Shown: positions 35,565-45,342, counted from the stretch's first letter. The stretch: 64,000 nt of DNA from JBBSBY01 sp038205805 (GCA_038205805.1 JBBRBO010000009.1:1-64000); one strand, 5' to 3'. Notes: generated by a model not told the origin, from the letters alone. Translations and numbers: made by a program.

Positions 35565-35610
35565 GCGCATCATCGGCCACAGAGCCGCCTCAATCCCGGT
35601 GAACTATTAC
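35565..35610 (+). repeat. S-family repeat, right-hand fragment
   Basis: Carries ACAGAGCCGCCTCAA and the terminal CCGGTGAACTATTAC, matching the right end of the copies at 42568 and 58414; the left half is not recognisable. It ends eight bases before the glycosyltransferase start codon. Confidence 0.55.
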
Positions 35611-35618
35611 GAGAGCAT

Positions 35619-36464
35619 ATGACCTGCACTAATCCGAAAATTTCCATCATCATGGCGGTTTACAACGCGGCGCCTACCCTCGAGAAGTGCCTCCTGAGCG
35701 TCCGCGAGCAAACGTATCCCCATACGGAACTCATCGTCATCGACGGCGGATCTACCGATGGAAGCGTGGACATGCTCCGCGGCGCCGAGGACATCTTGGA
35801 CTACTGGGTATCCGAACCGGATGGAGGCATTTACCACGCCTGGAACAAGGGTCTGAGGCGCGTCACCGGCGATTGGGTCCACTTCATGGGCGCGGACGAT
35901 TACTTTCCGTCCCCGGATACCTTGGCGCAAGCGGCCCAAGGGCTACGGGATTGCCCACCGGAGATCCGCATCGTATACGGCACGGACATCCTGGTCACGG
36001 CAGCCGGTGAACCCATGGAAACCAGGGGCGAACCCTGGGAACGCATTCGCCGAAGATTTCGCGTCGAGAGCTGTCTGCCGCACAGTGCGGCGTTTCATCA
36101 CATGGGCTTGTTCACCGAGCGCGGCGGCTTTGACGAATCCTTCCGCATAGCAGGGGATTACGAGCTTTTATTGCGCGAGCTGAAAACCGGGAAGGCGCTG
36201 TTTCTCTCGGGCATACCCGTAAAAGCGGTGACCTGCGGTGGCGTCAGCATGAACTGGGATGCGAGCCTACGATCCCTCAAGGAACACGCGCGTGCGCGTC
36301 GGAAGAATGGAATCAGTCCCTACAATCCGGCCTGGGCGGTCCTTGTACTCAAGGCAATGGCCAAGAACCTGGCGCAGCGTAGCGCCGGAAACGCCCGCAC
36401 GCGCACCCTGGTGGATCTCTACCGTCGCTTGACGGGCCGACTTCCCATCTGGACCAAGATGTAG
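35619..36464 (+). CDS. Family 2 glycosyltransferase (WcaA-like)
   Basis: 281-residue GT-A transferase: ISIIMAVYNAAPTLEKCL, LIVIDGGSTDGSVDML, SEPDGGIYHAWNKGLRRVTGDW and FMGADDYF (DxD-type, about residues 89-96). The SEPDxGIYDAxNKG pattern is typical of the colanic-acid/WcaA-like GT2 subgroup. Host-like GC-rich composition, outside the AT-rich island. The gene follows P3 and an S fragment, with no clear ribosome site. Confidence 0.87.
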   Translation: MTCTNPKISIIMAVYNAAPTLEKCLLSVREQTYPHTELIVIDGGSTDGSVDMLRGAEDILDYWVSEPDGGIYHAWNKGLRRVTGDWVHFMGADDYFPSPDTLAQAAQGLRDCPPEIRIVYGTDILVTAAGEPMETRGEPWERIRRRFRVESCLPHSAAFHHMGLFTERGGFDESFRIAGDYELLLRELKTGKALFLSGIPVKAVTCGGVSMNWDASLRSLKEHARARRKNGISPYNPAWAVLVLKAMAKNLAQRSAGNARTRTLVDLYRRLTGRLPIWTKM

Positions 36465-36550
36465 TCCGCAGGCGGCGCCGACAACAATAAGTAGATGAGA
36501 CATACCGCTGATGGTTTTAGATCGCAACCGTTCGACTTCTCCTGGAGATT

Positions 36551-37378
36551 ATGATGCTCAATTGGAAACACAAGGTGAGGAAGACACTCTCGAATTTTGG
36601 GTACGAAATACGGCGCTCACCAAAGACACCCTCGGCGCCGGACGTGATGTTCGATAACTTTGCGAATATTGCCTCGGCGTATGAGCAATGTCTCAATAAC
36701 GGACGTGAACTTATAGAGACGAACGAGAAGCGGCTGCAACTGTTGGCACGGCTGATCGGCACTCCCCCCACGGAGGCCTACGCCATCATCCAAGCGTTGG
36801 CCGCGTGCAAAGACTTACCCGGCGACGTCTGCGAGTTCGGAGTGGCGCAAGGCGCGACATCGGCTCTCATCGCCAATGAGATAGTATCGCAGAGCGACAA
36901 ACGGCTTCACCTCTTTGATTCCTTTGAAGGACTCCCGAAACCCTCAGAGCAGGATCGGCTAAAGGACGACATTTTTGCCTTGGGCAGCATGGAAGCCTAC
37001 ACCGGGCAAATGTCCTGCCCGGAAGATATGGTCCGCAGCCGCCTGGAGGCGATTTCTTTTCCGCAAGATCGCTTCGTGATCCACAAGGGGTTCATCGAGC
37101 GCATTCTCCATGAAGACAAGAATCTTCCCACTCAAGTGTGTTTCGCGTATGTGGACTTTGATTTTTACGAGCCGATCAAGGTCACGTTAGAGTTCCTGCA
37201 TGACATAACCCCAAAGGGCGCCGTAATCATTGTGGATGATTATGATTTTTTCTCTACCGGCGCCAAAACCGCGGTTGAAGAGTTCGTCGAAGCGAAAAAC
37301 ACCGCCACCGAGGTCTATGAGTGCTTTATACCTGAAAAGACCCTGGGCTACTTTGCCGTATTGACGAGAAAAGCTTAG
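36551..37378 (+). CDS. TylF/MycF family O-methyltransferase
   Basis: 275-residue class I methyltransferase of the macrocin-O-methyltransferase group. The signature DVCEFGVAQGATSALIAN (SAM motif I), LHLFDSFEGLPKPSEQD and FAYVDFDFYEPIKVTLEFLHDITPKGAVIIVDDY are all present, the last containing the metal-binding acidic cluster. Known members methylate sugar hydroxyls, so methylation of a glycan residue is the likely role. GGAG precedes two adjacent ATG codons. Confidence 0.85.
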   Translation: MMLNWKHKVRKTLSNFGYEIRRSPKTPSAPDVMFDNFANIASAYEQCLNNGRELIETNEKRLQLLARLIGTPPTEAYAIIQALAACKDLPGDVCEFGVAQGATSALIANEIVSQSDKRLHLFDSFEGLPKPSEQDRLKDDIFALGSMEAYTGQMSCPEDMVRSRLEAISFPQDRFVIHKGFIERILHEDKNLPTQVCFAYVDFDFYEPIKVTLEFLHDITPKGAVIIVDDYDFFSTGAKTAVEEFVEAKNTATEVYECFIPEKTLGYFAVLTRKA

Positions 37379-37408
37379 TCCGATGTGCTCACGACTGGTT
37401 GCGGGTTC

Positions 37409-38182
37409 TCAAAGAGTTCTCATTTTGGCTGCGTGATAGTACTGGCTCAGTTTACTCAACGGTTTGAGCAACAAGGTCCAGGGCTTTGGTCTCAGGCCGT
37501 TTAGCTTCCACGCTCTTCTGTCGTATCGGTTAGCCTTGATTCGGTTCCTGAGCGACATTCCGCTGCTTCCGCCGGCGCGCATCTTCACAAGGACTTCCGG
37601 TACGTACGCTGCGGTAATGCCGGCCTTGAACAAAAACCGCAGCATGAGTTCATAATCAGCGGCCGTTCCCTGATCTAAACGGAACATGCCGTACTTCTCA
37701 TACATCGAGCGCCGCACAAAAAACGTTGGGTGCGGGGGCATCCAGCCGTTGTAAAACAGTTTGCGCTCATAAGCTCCGGCTTTCCAGTACCGGGTTACCT
37801 TGGTTGTATTCCGTCGATCCACATAGACGAGATCTCCATAGCAGGCGTCCACATCCAGCTCGAAAGCGGCCGCTACCTTGGAGACCACTTCACCATGCGC
37901 GTATATATCATCAGCGGCGAGGATACCGATGACGTCTCCCGTCGCGAGGGCTATCCCCTTGTTCGCCGCGTCGTAGCTGTTTCTGTCGGGCTCGGATATT
38001 AAGTGCGCCAAACGTGACGCGTATTCCGCAATGATGTCGGTGGTTCCGTCAGTTGAGCCTCCATCGACTATGATGTACTCGACGGAATAGTCCTGGCTGA
38101 GGACGCTTTCGATGCAATCCCGGAGAGTGTCTTTCGCATTGAACACCGGCGTTATGATGGAGATTGTCGTAGCTTTTTTCAA
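37409..38182 (-). CDS. Family 2 glycosyltransferase
   Basis: 257-residue GT-A transferase of the same WcaA-like subgroup as the gene at 35619: ISIITPVFNAKDTLRDCIESV, IIVDGGSTDGTTDII, SEPDRNSYDAANKGIALATGDV and ILAADDIY. The C-terminus includes SLRNRIKANRYDRRAWKLNG, a pattern often seen in this group. Encoded on the reverse strand, convergent with the TylF-like gene and following the aminotransferase gene on the same strand after a 272-bp gap. Confidence 0.86.
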   Translation of the reverse strand: MKKATTISIITPVFNAKDTLRDCIESVLSQDYSVEYIIVDGGSTDGTTDIIAEYASRLAHLISEPDRNSYDAANKGIALATGDVIGILAADDIYAHGEVVSKVAAAFELDVDACYGDLVYVDRRNTTKVTRYWKAGAYERKLFYNGWMPPHPTFFVRRSMYEKYGMFRLDQGTAADYELMLRFLFKAGITAAYVPEVLVKMRAGGSSGMSLRNRIKANRYDRRAWKLNGLRPKPWTLLLKPLSKLSQYYHAAKMRTL

Positions 38183-38454
38183 AGAATGCGCCTTTGGGGA
38201 ACTGTAAAGTAACTATTCAGCTTCCGGTCTGTAACAGCTTTGTTTTTAGGGCCGGCGGCTCCTGAGGGCGATCTATTACCCGTGACATCCGGAAGGAGGC
38301 GCTTCGGGAGACTTTTGCTCTCCGGTGTGTTCAATCGGCCAATCGCTCTTTACCTAATCTTCCAAAGTCATCTTCGCCTCCAAGGCGGCAGATGTTTGGA
38401 TTCGCTACAACGGAGGACACAACTATGTCTTGCACACATCCGCCGCAGACCGCA

Positions 38455-39597
38455 TCAATCTTCTCGATCATAAAACTCTTTGATCGTCAAGATCACGTGG
38501 TCAAGCTGCGATTCAGTCAGTTCGGCGTAGATGGGCAGCGCCAACACACTCTCGGCGGCGCGTTCCGATTCAGGGAAGTCCCCCGCCCTGTAGCGGCCGT
38601 CCCGCACACATTCCTGCAAATGGATGGGAATGGGGTAATAAATCTCCGTTCCTACATTGTGTTCCCTAAGGAAGGCCTGAAGCTCGTCTCGCCTCTCGGC
38701 GCGAATCACATACTGGTTCAGCACATGGTCAGGGGAAAGTCTAGGCGGAGTAATCTTCGTGCCTGTAAGTTGCAGCTCCGTAAGGCGCGGGCTGTAGTAT
38801 TCGGCGTTTGCCCTCCGTTTGGCCGACCATGTGTCCAGGTGGTCGAGCTTCACGGACAAAACCGCAGCCTGGAGCGCATCGAGGCGAAAATTTCCGCCGA
38901 CATATTTGTGGTAATACTTGGGTTGAGCGCCCTGGTTCCGCAAAACCCTAATTTTTTCATCCAACGATTCGTCGTTAGTGGTTATCATGCCGCCGTCGCC
39001 GAATCCACCAAGGTTTTTCGACGGGAAAAACGAGAAGCACCCCATTGTCCCGATGGCGCCTGCGTATTTGCCGCTGTGTTTGGCGCCGATGGCCTGGGCC
39101 GCATCCTCAATGATGGGAAGATCATGTTTGGCGGCGATCTCCAGAATCTTCGTCATATCCGCGCATTGACCGTAGAGATGAACCGGGAGAATGGACTTTG
39201 TTTTAGGGGTAATTACCGTCTCGATGCGATCGGGGTCAATGTTGTAAGTGTGGGGATCTATGTCCACAAACACGGGAACCGCGCCCAGCCGAAGGATTAC
39301 ACCCACCGTCGCGAAGAAGGTAAAGGGAGTAGTGATGACTTCGTCTCCGGCCCCGACGTCAAGGGCCGTGAGCGCCACAAGCAGAGCGTCCGTACCCGAG
39401 GAGACCCCGATAGCCCGATTGCACCCGAGGTATGCGGCGATCCTCTTCTCGAAGGTGTCCACTTCCGGACCCAAGATGAACATTTGGCTGTTCACCACCC
39501 GCTCTATGGCCTCATCAGTATCCTTCTTTATGGACGCATACTGAATTTTGAGATCCAGCAGCGGGACCGTGACATCCTTTTGTTTTGTGACGCTCAT
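38455..39597 (-). CDS. DegT/DnrJ/EryC1 family sugar aminotransferase
   Basis: 380-residue PLP enzyme that transfers an amino group to a nucleotide-linked keto-sugar, giving an amino sugar for the surface glycan. Visible: VPLLDLKIQYASIK start, SSGTDALLVALTALDVGAGDEVITTPFTF broken over the cofactor-phosphate region, IEDAAQAIGA, and the PLP-lysine motif FFPSKNLGGFGDGG (Lys near 188). Full family length. A long ORF on the opposite strand of this gene is a shadow. Probably the first gene of the reverse-strand arm of the locus. Confidence 0.92.
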   Translation of the reverse strand: MSVTKQKDVTVPLLDLKIQYASIKKDTDEAIERVVNSQMFILGPEVDTFEKRIAAYLGCNRAIGVSSGTDALLVALTALDVGAGDEVITTPFTFFATVGVILRLGAVPVFVDIDPHTYNIDPDRIETVITPKTKSILPVHLYGQCADMTKILEIAAKHDLPIIEDAAQAIGAKHSGKYAGAIGTMGCFSFFPSKNLGGFGDGGMITTNDESLDEKIRVLRNQGAQPKYYHKYVGGNFRLDALQAAVLSVKLDHLDTWSAKRRANAEYYSPRLTELQLTGTKITPPRLSPDHVLNQYVIRAERRDELQAFLREHNVGTEIYYPIPIHLQECVRDGRYRAGDFPESERAAESVLALPIYAELTESQLDHVILTIKEFYDRED

Positions 39598-39759
39598 GCG
39601 TAAACCCTGCTTTGTAAGTATATCGGTAACCTAGCTTTCCCACAGCTCATGGGGACTATCGCCGAAGCATTGTACTTGGATTCGGCCCGGATGTCATGAC
39701 AATTCCCCGAGGTCAGAGAAGTACGAGTATTGCAAGGATGTCCTCGAATCATATTACGG

Positions 39760-40014
39760 TTAGCGATAGATTTCCTTGCGGTCTCCTATGGTGGTGACCA
39801 TCACGGTTAGTTTGGCGTCGTCTATTACATAAAGAACTCGATAATCTTCTTGGCGAATGCGGTAGATATTCAAGTTCGTAAGTTCAACGCAACCGGAAGG
39901 GCGGGGGTTCTCGGCTAAGTTTTTGATCTGCTGTGCAATCTTTTCTCTCAAATTCATAGGCGGCGCCTTAAATTTTTTGCGTGCCGAGGGACGGAATAGT
40001 AAAGTGTAGCTCAC
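39760..40014 (-). CDS. RelE/ParE-family toxin
   Basis: 84-residue protein: YTLLFRPSARKKFKAPPMNLREKIAQQIKNLAENPRPSG followed by IYRIRQEDYRVLYVIDDAKLTVMVTTIGDRKEIYR, the RelE fold with basic active-site residues on the last strands. Homologues cleave ribosome-bound mRNA. It starts with a GTG sharing bases with the TGA of the upstream antitoxin frame (GTGA), the usual coupling. The antitoxin gene itself looks frameshifted. Confidence 0.85.
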   Translation of the reverse strand: MSYTLLFRPSARKKFKAPPMNLREKIAQQIKNLAENPRPSGCVELTNLNIYRIRQEDYRVLYVIDDAKLTVMVTTIGDRKEIYR

Positions 40015-40267
40015 AGATCATCGCCCAAGAATTCTTCCAACGTCAGACCGGACTCTTTTCCATCATGGTAACGCTGTGACCATTCGAGCGAATCAATAAT
40101 ATCGTTCCAGTCCTCCATGTCTATTTTTCTCCATTCCATGAGAAAAACATCCCAAGATTTGGCGTATTTGGGTAATCGATTAAGACGCTCGAAATTTCGT
40201 ATAGTTTGGCTTGCTTCTGCTCAGCGCCGGCGGTCTGTTCCGTAGTTTGCTCCGTTATTGGGGTCAT
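40011..40267 (-). pseudogene. Antitoxin gene of the RelE pair, apparent frameshift
   Basis: The ATG at 40267 has an excellent ribosome site (GGGAGG, seven bases) and reads MTPITEQTTEQTAGAEQKQ, then runs out of frame and stops after MFFSWNGEK. From about 40220 a different frame gives ASQTIRNFERLNRLPKYAK, then MEWRKIDMEDWNDIID and EEFLGDDL, and ends exactly at the TGA that overlaps the toxin GTG. Joining the frames near 40205-40222 gives a plausible antitoxin of about 85 residues. Explanations are a real frameshift, a sequencing error, or use of an internal start (ATG at 40139, 42 residues). Confidence 0.6.
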
Positions 40268-40755
40268 GGTACGGCCTCCCTGAATGAACTATATCATATC
40301 GCGGATTAGCCGGGTCAGTAGTGTTACCATATGTCGTCGGCGTTCATAATTTTCATGTGTGTTCTTATAGGAAAACCTGATTTACAACTGTAATGTAACC
40401 AACTTTCATGACGAGAATCGGTATAGCAGATGATCAAAGTAGCGGGGACTTTTCTAAAGGCGAAACAACGCGATTCTATTTGATGAAGGATACCCCATTA
40501 TGTTATTATTTTGACATATCTGGAAAATTTTTTCGTCCGGCGGCCGTTTCGCAATCTCGATGAGCGTGTGAGATTGCGCAGAAACCGGCTGTTGTAATCC
40601 ATCGGCGTGGTGAGACGGGTATGTTGAGGGAGATCCCCGCCGCTGCTCAAGCTACTGTGTGGGTGGCTTTCCTGCTCGTATGGATTTTCCCTGATTCTCG
40701 TCATTTCAAGCGATGAAATACCTATTGGTGAACGGTTATACTTCGTTTTTGGGAG
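40268..40755. other. Intergenic stretch before the HlyD-like gene
   Basis: No supported gene. ATATCATATCGCGG near 40290 and a GGTGAACGGTTATAC motif at about 40727-40741, resembling the right end of family S, are the only features noticed. The reverse ORF at 40498-40857 overlaps the adaptor gene and has no support. Confidence 0.35.
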
Positions 40756-40761
40756 GCTCCA

Positions 40762-41649
40762 ATGAAAACGCGATATAGGCTCGGCGCTTTTGCCGTCATG
40801 TTTATGCTGGCGCAAACGTTGTGTATTTTTCCACAATGCGACCTCGGGTTCGCTCAAGAATCACCTGGGACGTCCTCGAATACGGACTCGAACTCGGACG
40901 GTTCTCAATCGTCGGCGGTCAGCTCGGTGATTTACCCCTTTCGCTCCGCAACAGTGGGTACTGAGGTTCGTGGTGTCCTCGACACCATCAATTACAAAGA
41001 AGGCGATACCGTAACTGACGGCGCCGTGGTGGCCGAGGTTTCTAAGGACCGATACACTTCCATCGTAGGAGAGTTCCGGAGCAACTACGAGGCCATTGTG
41101 CGAACCCTGGATAGGGCGCGGGAGCTGGCGACTACCCAGGAAGAACTCTATCGCGGTCGCGCAGGGACATTTGATGATGTTATGAAAGCTCGGGCCGAGA
41201 TCCGCATCCTCGAAGCGCGGCGAGATGAGGCCGCATTCAAGCTCAAACAGGCGGAACTCAATCTCAAGGCTTGTGAAGTGCGCTCGCCCTTTACCGGTGT
41301 TGTTTCCGTGCTGTATCACGAGCCATACGAAGCCGTGGATAATCTCGAGAAAGTCTTCGGCGTGGTGGACACCACGAAAGTCTACGCTCGTGCTTATTGG
41401 CCCGAGGCGAGGCTCTCGGAAATAGCCTTGGGTAAAAAAGTCAACTTCACCTACAACGGCAAAGTTTATTCGGGAGTGGTTGAGAAAGTCTCGAATCTCA
41501 TAGACCCCTCGTCGCGAACCAAGCGCATTCACGTGCTCATTGACAATACCGACGGAGCGCTCCAAGTGGGAATGTCCGGGGCATTGAATCCGGTGGACCG
41601 GACGCGCGTTTCTCAAACCGATCAATCGTATGCCCCAAGCGTTGATTGA
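40762..41649 (+). CDS. HlyD-family periplasmic adaptor (membrane fusion) protein
   Basis: 295-residue exported protein. Signal peptide of about 30 residues (GAFAVMFMLAQTLCIF core), a Ser/Asp-rich linker, a first biotinyl/lipoyl-like half (RGVLDTINYKEGDTVTDGAVVAEV), a helical hairpin (about residues 100-160), the second lipoyl half (LKACEVRSPFTGVVSVLYHEPYEAV) and a beta-barrel part (VNFTYNGKVYSGVVEKVSNLIDPSSRT). This is the adaptor layout of tripartite exporters. No transporter gene is adjacent. GGGAGG precedes the ATG by six bases. Confidence 0.85.
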   Translation: MKTRYRLGAFAVMFMLAQTLCIFPQCDLGFAQESPGTSSNTDSNSDGSQSSAVSSVIYPFRSATVGTEVRGVLDTINYKEGDTVTDGAVVAEVSKDRYTSIVGEFRSNYEAIVRTLDRARELATTQEELYRGRAGTFDDVMKARAEIRILEARRDEAAFKLKQAELNLKACEVRSPFTGVVSVLYHEPYEAVDNLEKVFGVVDTTKVYARAYWPEARLSEIALGKKVNFTYNGKVYSGVVEKVSNLIDPSSRTKRIHVLIDNTDGALQVGMSGALNPVDRTRVSQTDQSYAPSVD

Positions 41650-42035
41650 TACTGGTTCATAATAACAAAAGTGAGATTGAAGAGAACCCTTTTACCAGAG
41701 AGGCCCGCTTCAAAGCCCATAGGGTAACTTGCAGTCAAAAGTCGCTTACATGGCTCTCACTTCTGAAGCGCAGAATATCTATTCCCGAGGGTTTTTCAAG
41801 TCTCAGGTAGCCTGCTCTCCAGGCCATCTCTAAGAGCGTCATTCTTTTTCATCATTCTCAGTGGTGGTTTTCGCCACGGGAGTCGGAGAGCGGGTGGGCT
41901 CGGGCCGGCCCGCGACGTATTACACAAAGGATAGCCATATCTTTTGAAGCTCTTTTAGAGTGACGGATGGGATCGCCGTATCTCGACGGAATCGAGAGAC
42001 GCCTACAAGCCGCGTCGGTCGCTCTAAAACAAGGA
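41650..42035. other. Intergenic stretch without a recognised gene
   Basis: Nothing recognisable on either strand. The frame of the downstream GntP-like ORF is open upstream to 41960, but that part has no ribosome site or family match. Confidence 0.35.
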
Positions 42036-42040
42036 AAACT

Positions 42041-42562
42041 ATGGGATTGTTCGGCATTCTCCTCGGACTGGGGCTCCTTATGTGGTTGTCGTTTCGGGGC
42101 TGGAGTATTCTCGTGCTTGCCCCGGCCGCGGCGCTTATTGCGGCGCTTGCGGCGGGAGAGCCTTTGCCGGCCCACTGGACGCAAACCTTCATGCAATCGG
42201 CGAGTTTGTTTCTCGCTCAGTTTTTTCCGCTCTTTCTGCTTGGAGCCGTATTCGGCAAGCTGATGGATGACAGCGGTTCGGTTACGACCATTGCCCGCTT
42301 CTTGACCGACCGGCTGGGACCGAGTCGCGCCATACTTGCGGTCGTTCTCGCGGGCGCCCTTGTCACTTACGAGGGCGTGAGCCTGTTCGTGGCGTTCTTT
42401 GTCATCGCTCCCATGGCTCAAGCGCTGTTTCGAGCGGCCGATATACCAAGCCGCTTAATGCCGGCCTGTAAGCGGGGCCTTTGCGAAACGGATTTTTCGT
42501 GCTCTTGTACACGCGGCTTTTTCGTAGATAGGCGGTTTCATACGCATTATACTAAAACATAA
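42041..42562 (+). pseudogene. Truncated GntP-family permease
   Basis: Starts ATG at 42041 with AAGGAA upstream. Residues 1-142 (MGLFGILLGLGLLMWL to RAADIPSRLMPA) match the N-terminal third of GntP-type gluconate/organic-acid:proton symporters, which are normally about 440 residues. After about 42467 the sequence becomes a Cys-rich, unrelated tail (KRGLCETDFSCSC), and an S-family repeat begins at 42568. The permease therefore lost its C-terminal two thirds; it should be non-functional unless another role has evolved. Confidence 0.75.
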
Positions 42563-42567
42563 TTTTG

Positions 42568-42688
42568 GTAACCGTTCACGAGGAACCTCAACCGATCGCG
42601 GGTACGTGTGGATCGATCCGGAGGCGAGATGAGTTTTCCCTCCGGCTCTTACCGGGCGCAGAGCCGGTTTAAGTTGGTGAACTATTAC
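42568..42688 (+). repeat. S-family repeat, full-length copy
   Basis: Ends are GTAACCGTTCAC (42568-42579) and GGTGAACTATTAC (42676-42688), inverse of each other apart from two positions. The interior shares ATCCGGAGGCGAGATGAG, CCCTCCGG, ACCGGGCG and AGAGCCG with the copy at 58414. CCGGAGG/CCTCCGG would form a stem. It lies between a truncated permease and mutS (26 bp). Confidence 0.75.
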
Positions 42689-42714
42689 GTAATCGTAGCC
42701 AAGGCAATAACGGA

Positions 42715-45342
42715 ATGGAAGATAATCTCACGCCGATGATGCGGCAGTACAAGGAAAACAAGGCAAAACACCCGGATGCCATCTTGCTTTTCCGCATGGG
42801 CGACTTTTACGAAATGTTCTTTGATGACGCAATCAAGGCTGCGGACGTCTTGGATATTGCGCTCACCACCCGTGACAAAAATAAAGAACATAGCGTGCCC
42901 ATGTGCGGGTTTCCTCACCATTCCGTTTCCGCGTATATCACCAAGCTTCTTGCCGCAGGGTTACGAGTCGCTGTTTGCGATCAAATGGAAAACCCCAAGC
43001 ACGCCAAAGGGATCGTCAAGAGAGATGTCACCCGTGTGCTGACACCGGGTCTCGCGGATGAAAACTCGGCCCTCAAGGCTCAAGAAAATCATTTCCTCTG
43101 CGCAATAGCCCATAAAGGCAAAGAGTTCGGGGTTGCCGGATTCGATCTCTCTACCGGTGAACTTGCCGTCACTATGGCGCCCGACGGCAAGACCGCGCTC
43201 CAGGAGCTGCAACGCATCGAGCCTAAGGAACTCTTGCTCTCACCAAACCTCGACGCTGATGATTTGAAAGCCGCTCGCCTGGGAGAGCTTTTCTATTGCC
43301 ATACCCTGGAAGATTGGATGAGCGAATTCAAGACCTGCGAAGACGCTCTCTTGGAGCAATTTCAAGTCCAAAATCTCACGGGGTTCGGTTTAAAGCACCC
43401 GACGCTCGTCATAGCGCTGGGCATGATTATCAACTACGTGCGCCAAACCCGAACGGAAAAGCCCACCCACATCCGTGAACCCCGCGTCTATTATTCCGAC
43501 ACCTACATGGTCTTGGACGCCGCTACGCTGCGCAACCTAGAAATCTTCAGAAACCTGCGGGACGGCGACACCTCGGGCACACTCATCGAACTGCTGGACA
43601 AGACCGCAACCCCGATGGGCGCGAGAATGCTCCGAAGCTGGATCGCCTACCCACTTATGGACGTAGCCAAGATCAAGGAGCGAGCCGACGCGGTGCGCCT
43701 CTTGGTGGAGAACGGCGTCACTCGCGGCGAAATATTTGATAATCTCAAGAAAATCGCCGATATCGAACGTATTGCGGGTAAGATTTCCCTGGGGAGCGCT
43801 CAACCCAGAGACCTCACGCAGCTCCGCGCTTCTCTCGAACGCCTGCCAAAAATACGTGAGCTGACCCAGGAACTCGACGCGACACTCATGAAAGCCATTA
43901 CCGAAATGGATGATCTATCGTACGTCGCGCACGCCATCGAGAAAGTCCTTGTGGATTCGCCGCCCCTCAATGTGAGGGAAGGGGGCGTCATCCGAGAAGG
44001 CTACAATGCGGAACTGGATGAGTTACGCTCCATTCGCCGCAATGGAAAGGCATGGCTGACGGAGTTCGAGAGCCGTGAGCGCAGCGCCACGCGAATCCCG
44101 AATCTCAAGGTTAGTTACAACAGGGTATTCGGGTACTACATCGAAGTGAGTAAAAGCCACATCGAGAAGGTCCCGGACACCTACACGCGCAAGCAGACCC
44201 TCGTAAACGCCGAGCGCTTTATCACCGAGGAACTGAAGAGCTACGAAGAGAAAATCCTCAACGCCCAAGAGCGTATTATTGACCTGGAAGACGAAATCTT
44301 CCACGCCCTCCGCACAAAACTCCTGGAAGTGATCGGGCGCATCCAAGCGGCCGCAGGACATGTAGCGGTCTTGGACACCATTCGATCCCTTGCGGAAGTA
44401 GCGGCCCTTCGCGGGTATACCCAACCGGAGGTTCACGACGGCGATGAAATCGACATCGCGGAAGGCAGGCACCCGGTAGTGGAGACCTTCGATTTCCGCG
44501 AAACCTACGTGCCCAACGACGTGACCCTGAATCGCGATGCCCACCAGATTCTCATCATTACCGGCCCAAACATGGCGGGAAAATCTACCTACATGCGCCA
44601 AACCGCGCTCATTGCTATTCTGAGTCAAATGGGCGGATTTGTCCCGGCCACACGCGCTATGATTGGTCTCGTGGACAGGATCTTCACACGTATCGGCGCC
44701 GCCGACTATCTCGCATTCGGGCAATCCACCTTTATGGTTGAAATGAACGAGACCGCCGAGATACTGCATAACTGCACCCCACGGTCACTTGTGCTGCTGG
44801 ACGAGGTTGGCCGCGGCACCAGCACCTTCGACGGCTTGTCCATTGCATGGGCCGTAACCGAGCATCTTCACGACAAACCGGGCGGCGGCCCGCGGACGCT
44901 TTTCGCCACGCATTATCATGAGCTGGTGGATCTCGCTCTCATAAAGGAAAGGGTGCGCAATTACACCATAGATGTGCGGGAATGGGAGGATCGCATCGTG
45001 TTCCTGCGCAAGATCATTCCCGGAGGGAGCAACCGTTCATACGGTATTCACGTGGCTCGACTGGCCGGCATCCCCGCTTCAGTGACGGATCGAGCGCGCG
45101 AGATCCTGGCAAACCTGGAAAAGGACGAAATTGACATCAAGGGCCGACCCAAGCTCTCCGCCAAACGCTCGGAACGTAAGAAATCCACCTCGGACGTCCG
45201 ACAATTCGAACTCTTCGGCGCGCCCGATGACGACGAACTCCGTAAGGAGCTGGAACAACTCGAGATCGAAAACCTTACTCCACTCGATGCGCTTAACCTG
45301 CTTGCAGAGTGGAAAAAACGGTTCCAATCCAGACTAGAATAG
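42715..45342 (+). CDS. mutS: DNA mismatch repair protein MutS
   Basis: 875-residue mismatch-recognition ATPase. The N-terminal mismatch-binding domain has the Phe-X-Glu motif FYE at residues 31-33. Connector, lever and clamp domains follow (FGYYIEVSKSHIEKVPDTY near 470). The ATPase has Walker A GPNMAGKSTYMRQ near 617, LVLLDEVGRGTSTFDG (Walker B and signature) and THYHEL. The C-terminal tail contains a predicted dimerisation helix. Full length. The leader includes the end of an S repeat. No mutL in the window. Confidence 0.97.
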   Translation: MEDNLTPMMRQYKENKAKHPDAILLFRMGDFYEMFFDDAIKAADVLDIALTTRDKNKEHSVPMCGFPHHSVSAYITKLLAAGLRVAVCDQMENPKHAKGIVKRDVTRVLTPGLADENSALKAQENHFLCAIAHKGKEFGVAGFDLSTGELAVTMAPDGKTALQELQRIEPKELLLSPNLDADDLKAARLGELFYCHTLEDWMSEFKTCEDALLEQFQVQNLTGFGLKHPTLVIALGMIINYVRQTRTEKPTHIREPRVYYSDTYMVLDAATLRNLEIFRNLRDGDTSGTLIELLDKTATPMGARMLRSWIAYPLMDVAKIKERADAVRLLVENGVTRGEIFDNLKKIADIERIAGKISLGSAQPRDLTQLRASLERLPKIRELTQELDATLMKAITEMDDLSYVAHAIEKVLVDSPPLNVREGGVIREGYNAELDELRSIRRNGKAWLTEFESRERSATRIPNLKVSYNRVFGYYIEVSKSHIEKVPDTYTRKQTLVNAERFITEELKSYEEKILNAQERIIDLEDEIFHALRTKLLEVIGRIQAAAGHVAVLDTIRSLAEVAALRGYTQPEVHDGDEIDIAEGRHPVVETFDFRETYVPNDVTLNRDAHQILIITGPNMAGKSTYMRQTALIAILSQMGGFVPATRAMIGLVDRIFTRIGAADYLAFGQSTFMVEMNETAEILHNCTPRSLVLLDEVGRGTSTFDGLSIAWAVTEHLHDKPGGGPRTLFATHYHELVDLALIKERVRNYTIDVREWEDRIVFLRKIIPGGSNRSYGIHVARLAGIPASVTDRAREILANLEKDEIDIKGRPKLSAKRSERKKSTSDVRQFELFGAPDDDELRKELEQLEIENLTPLDALNLLAEWKKRFQSRLE

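Noticed and set aside
38392..39603. 403-codon ORF antisense to the DegT aminotransferase
   Set aside because: Mirror of a clearly recognised enzyme in GC-rich DNA; no independent support.
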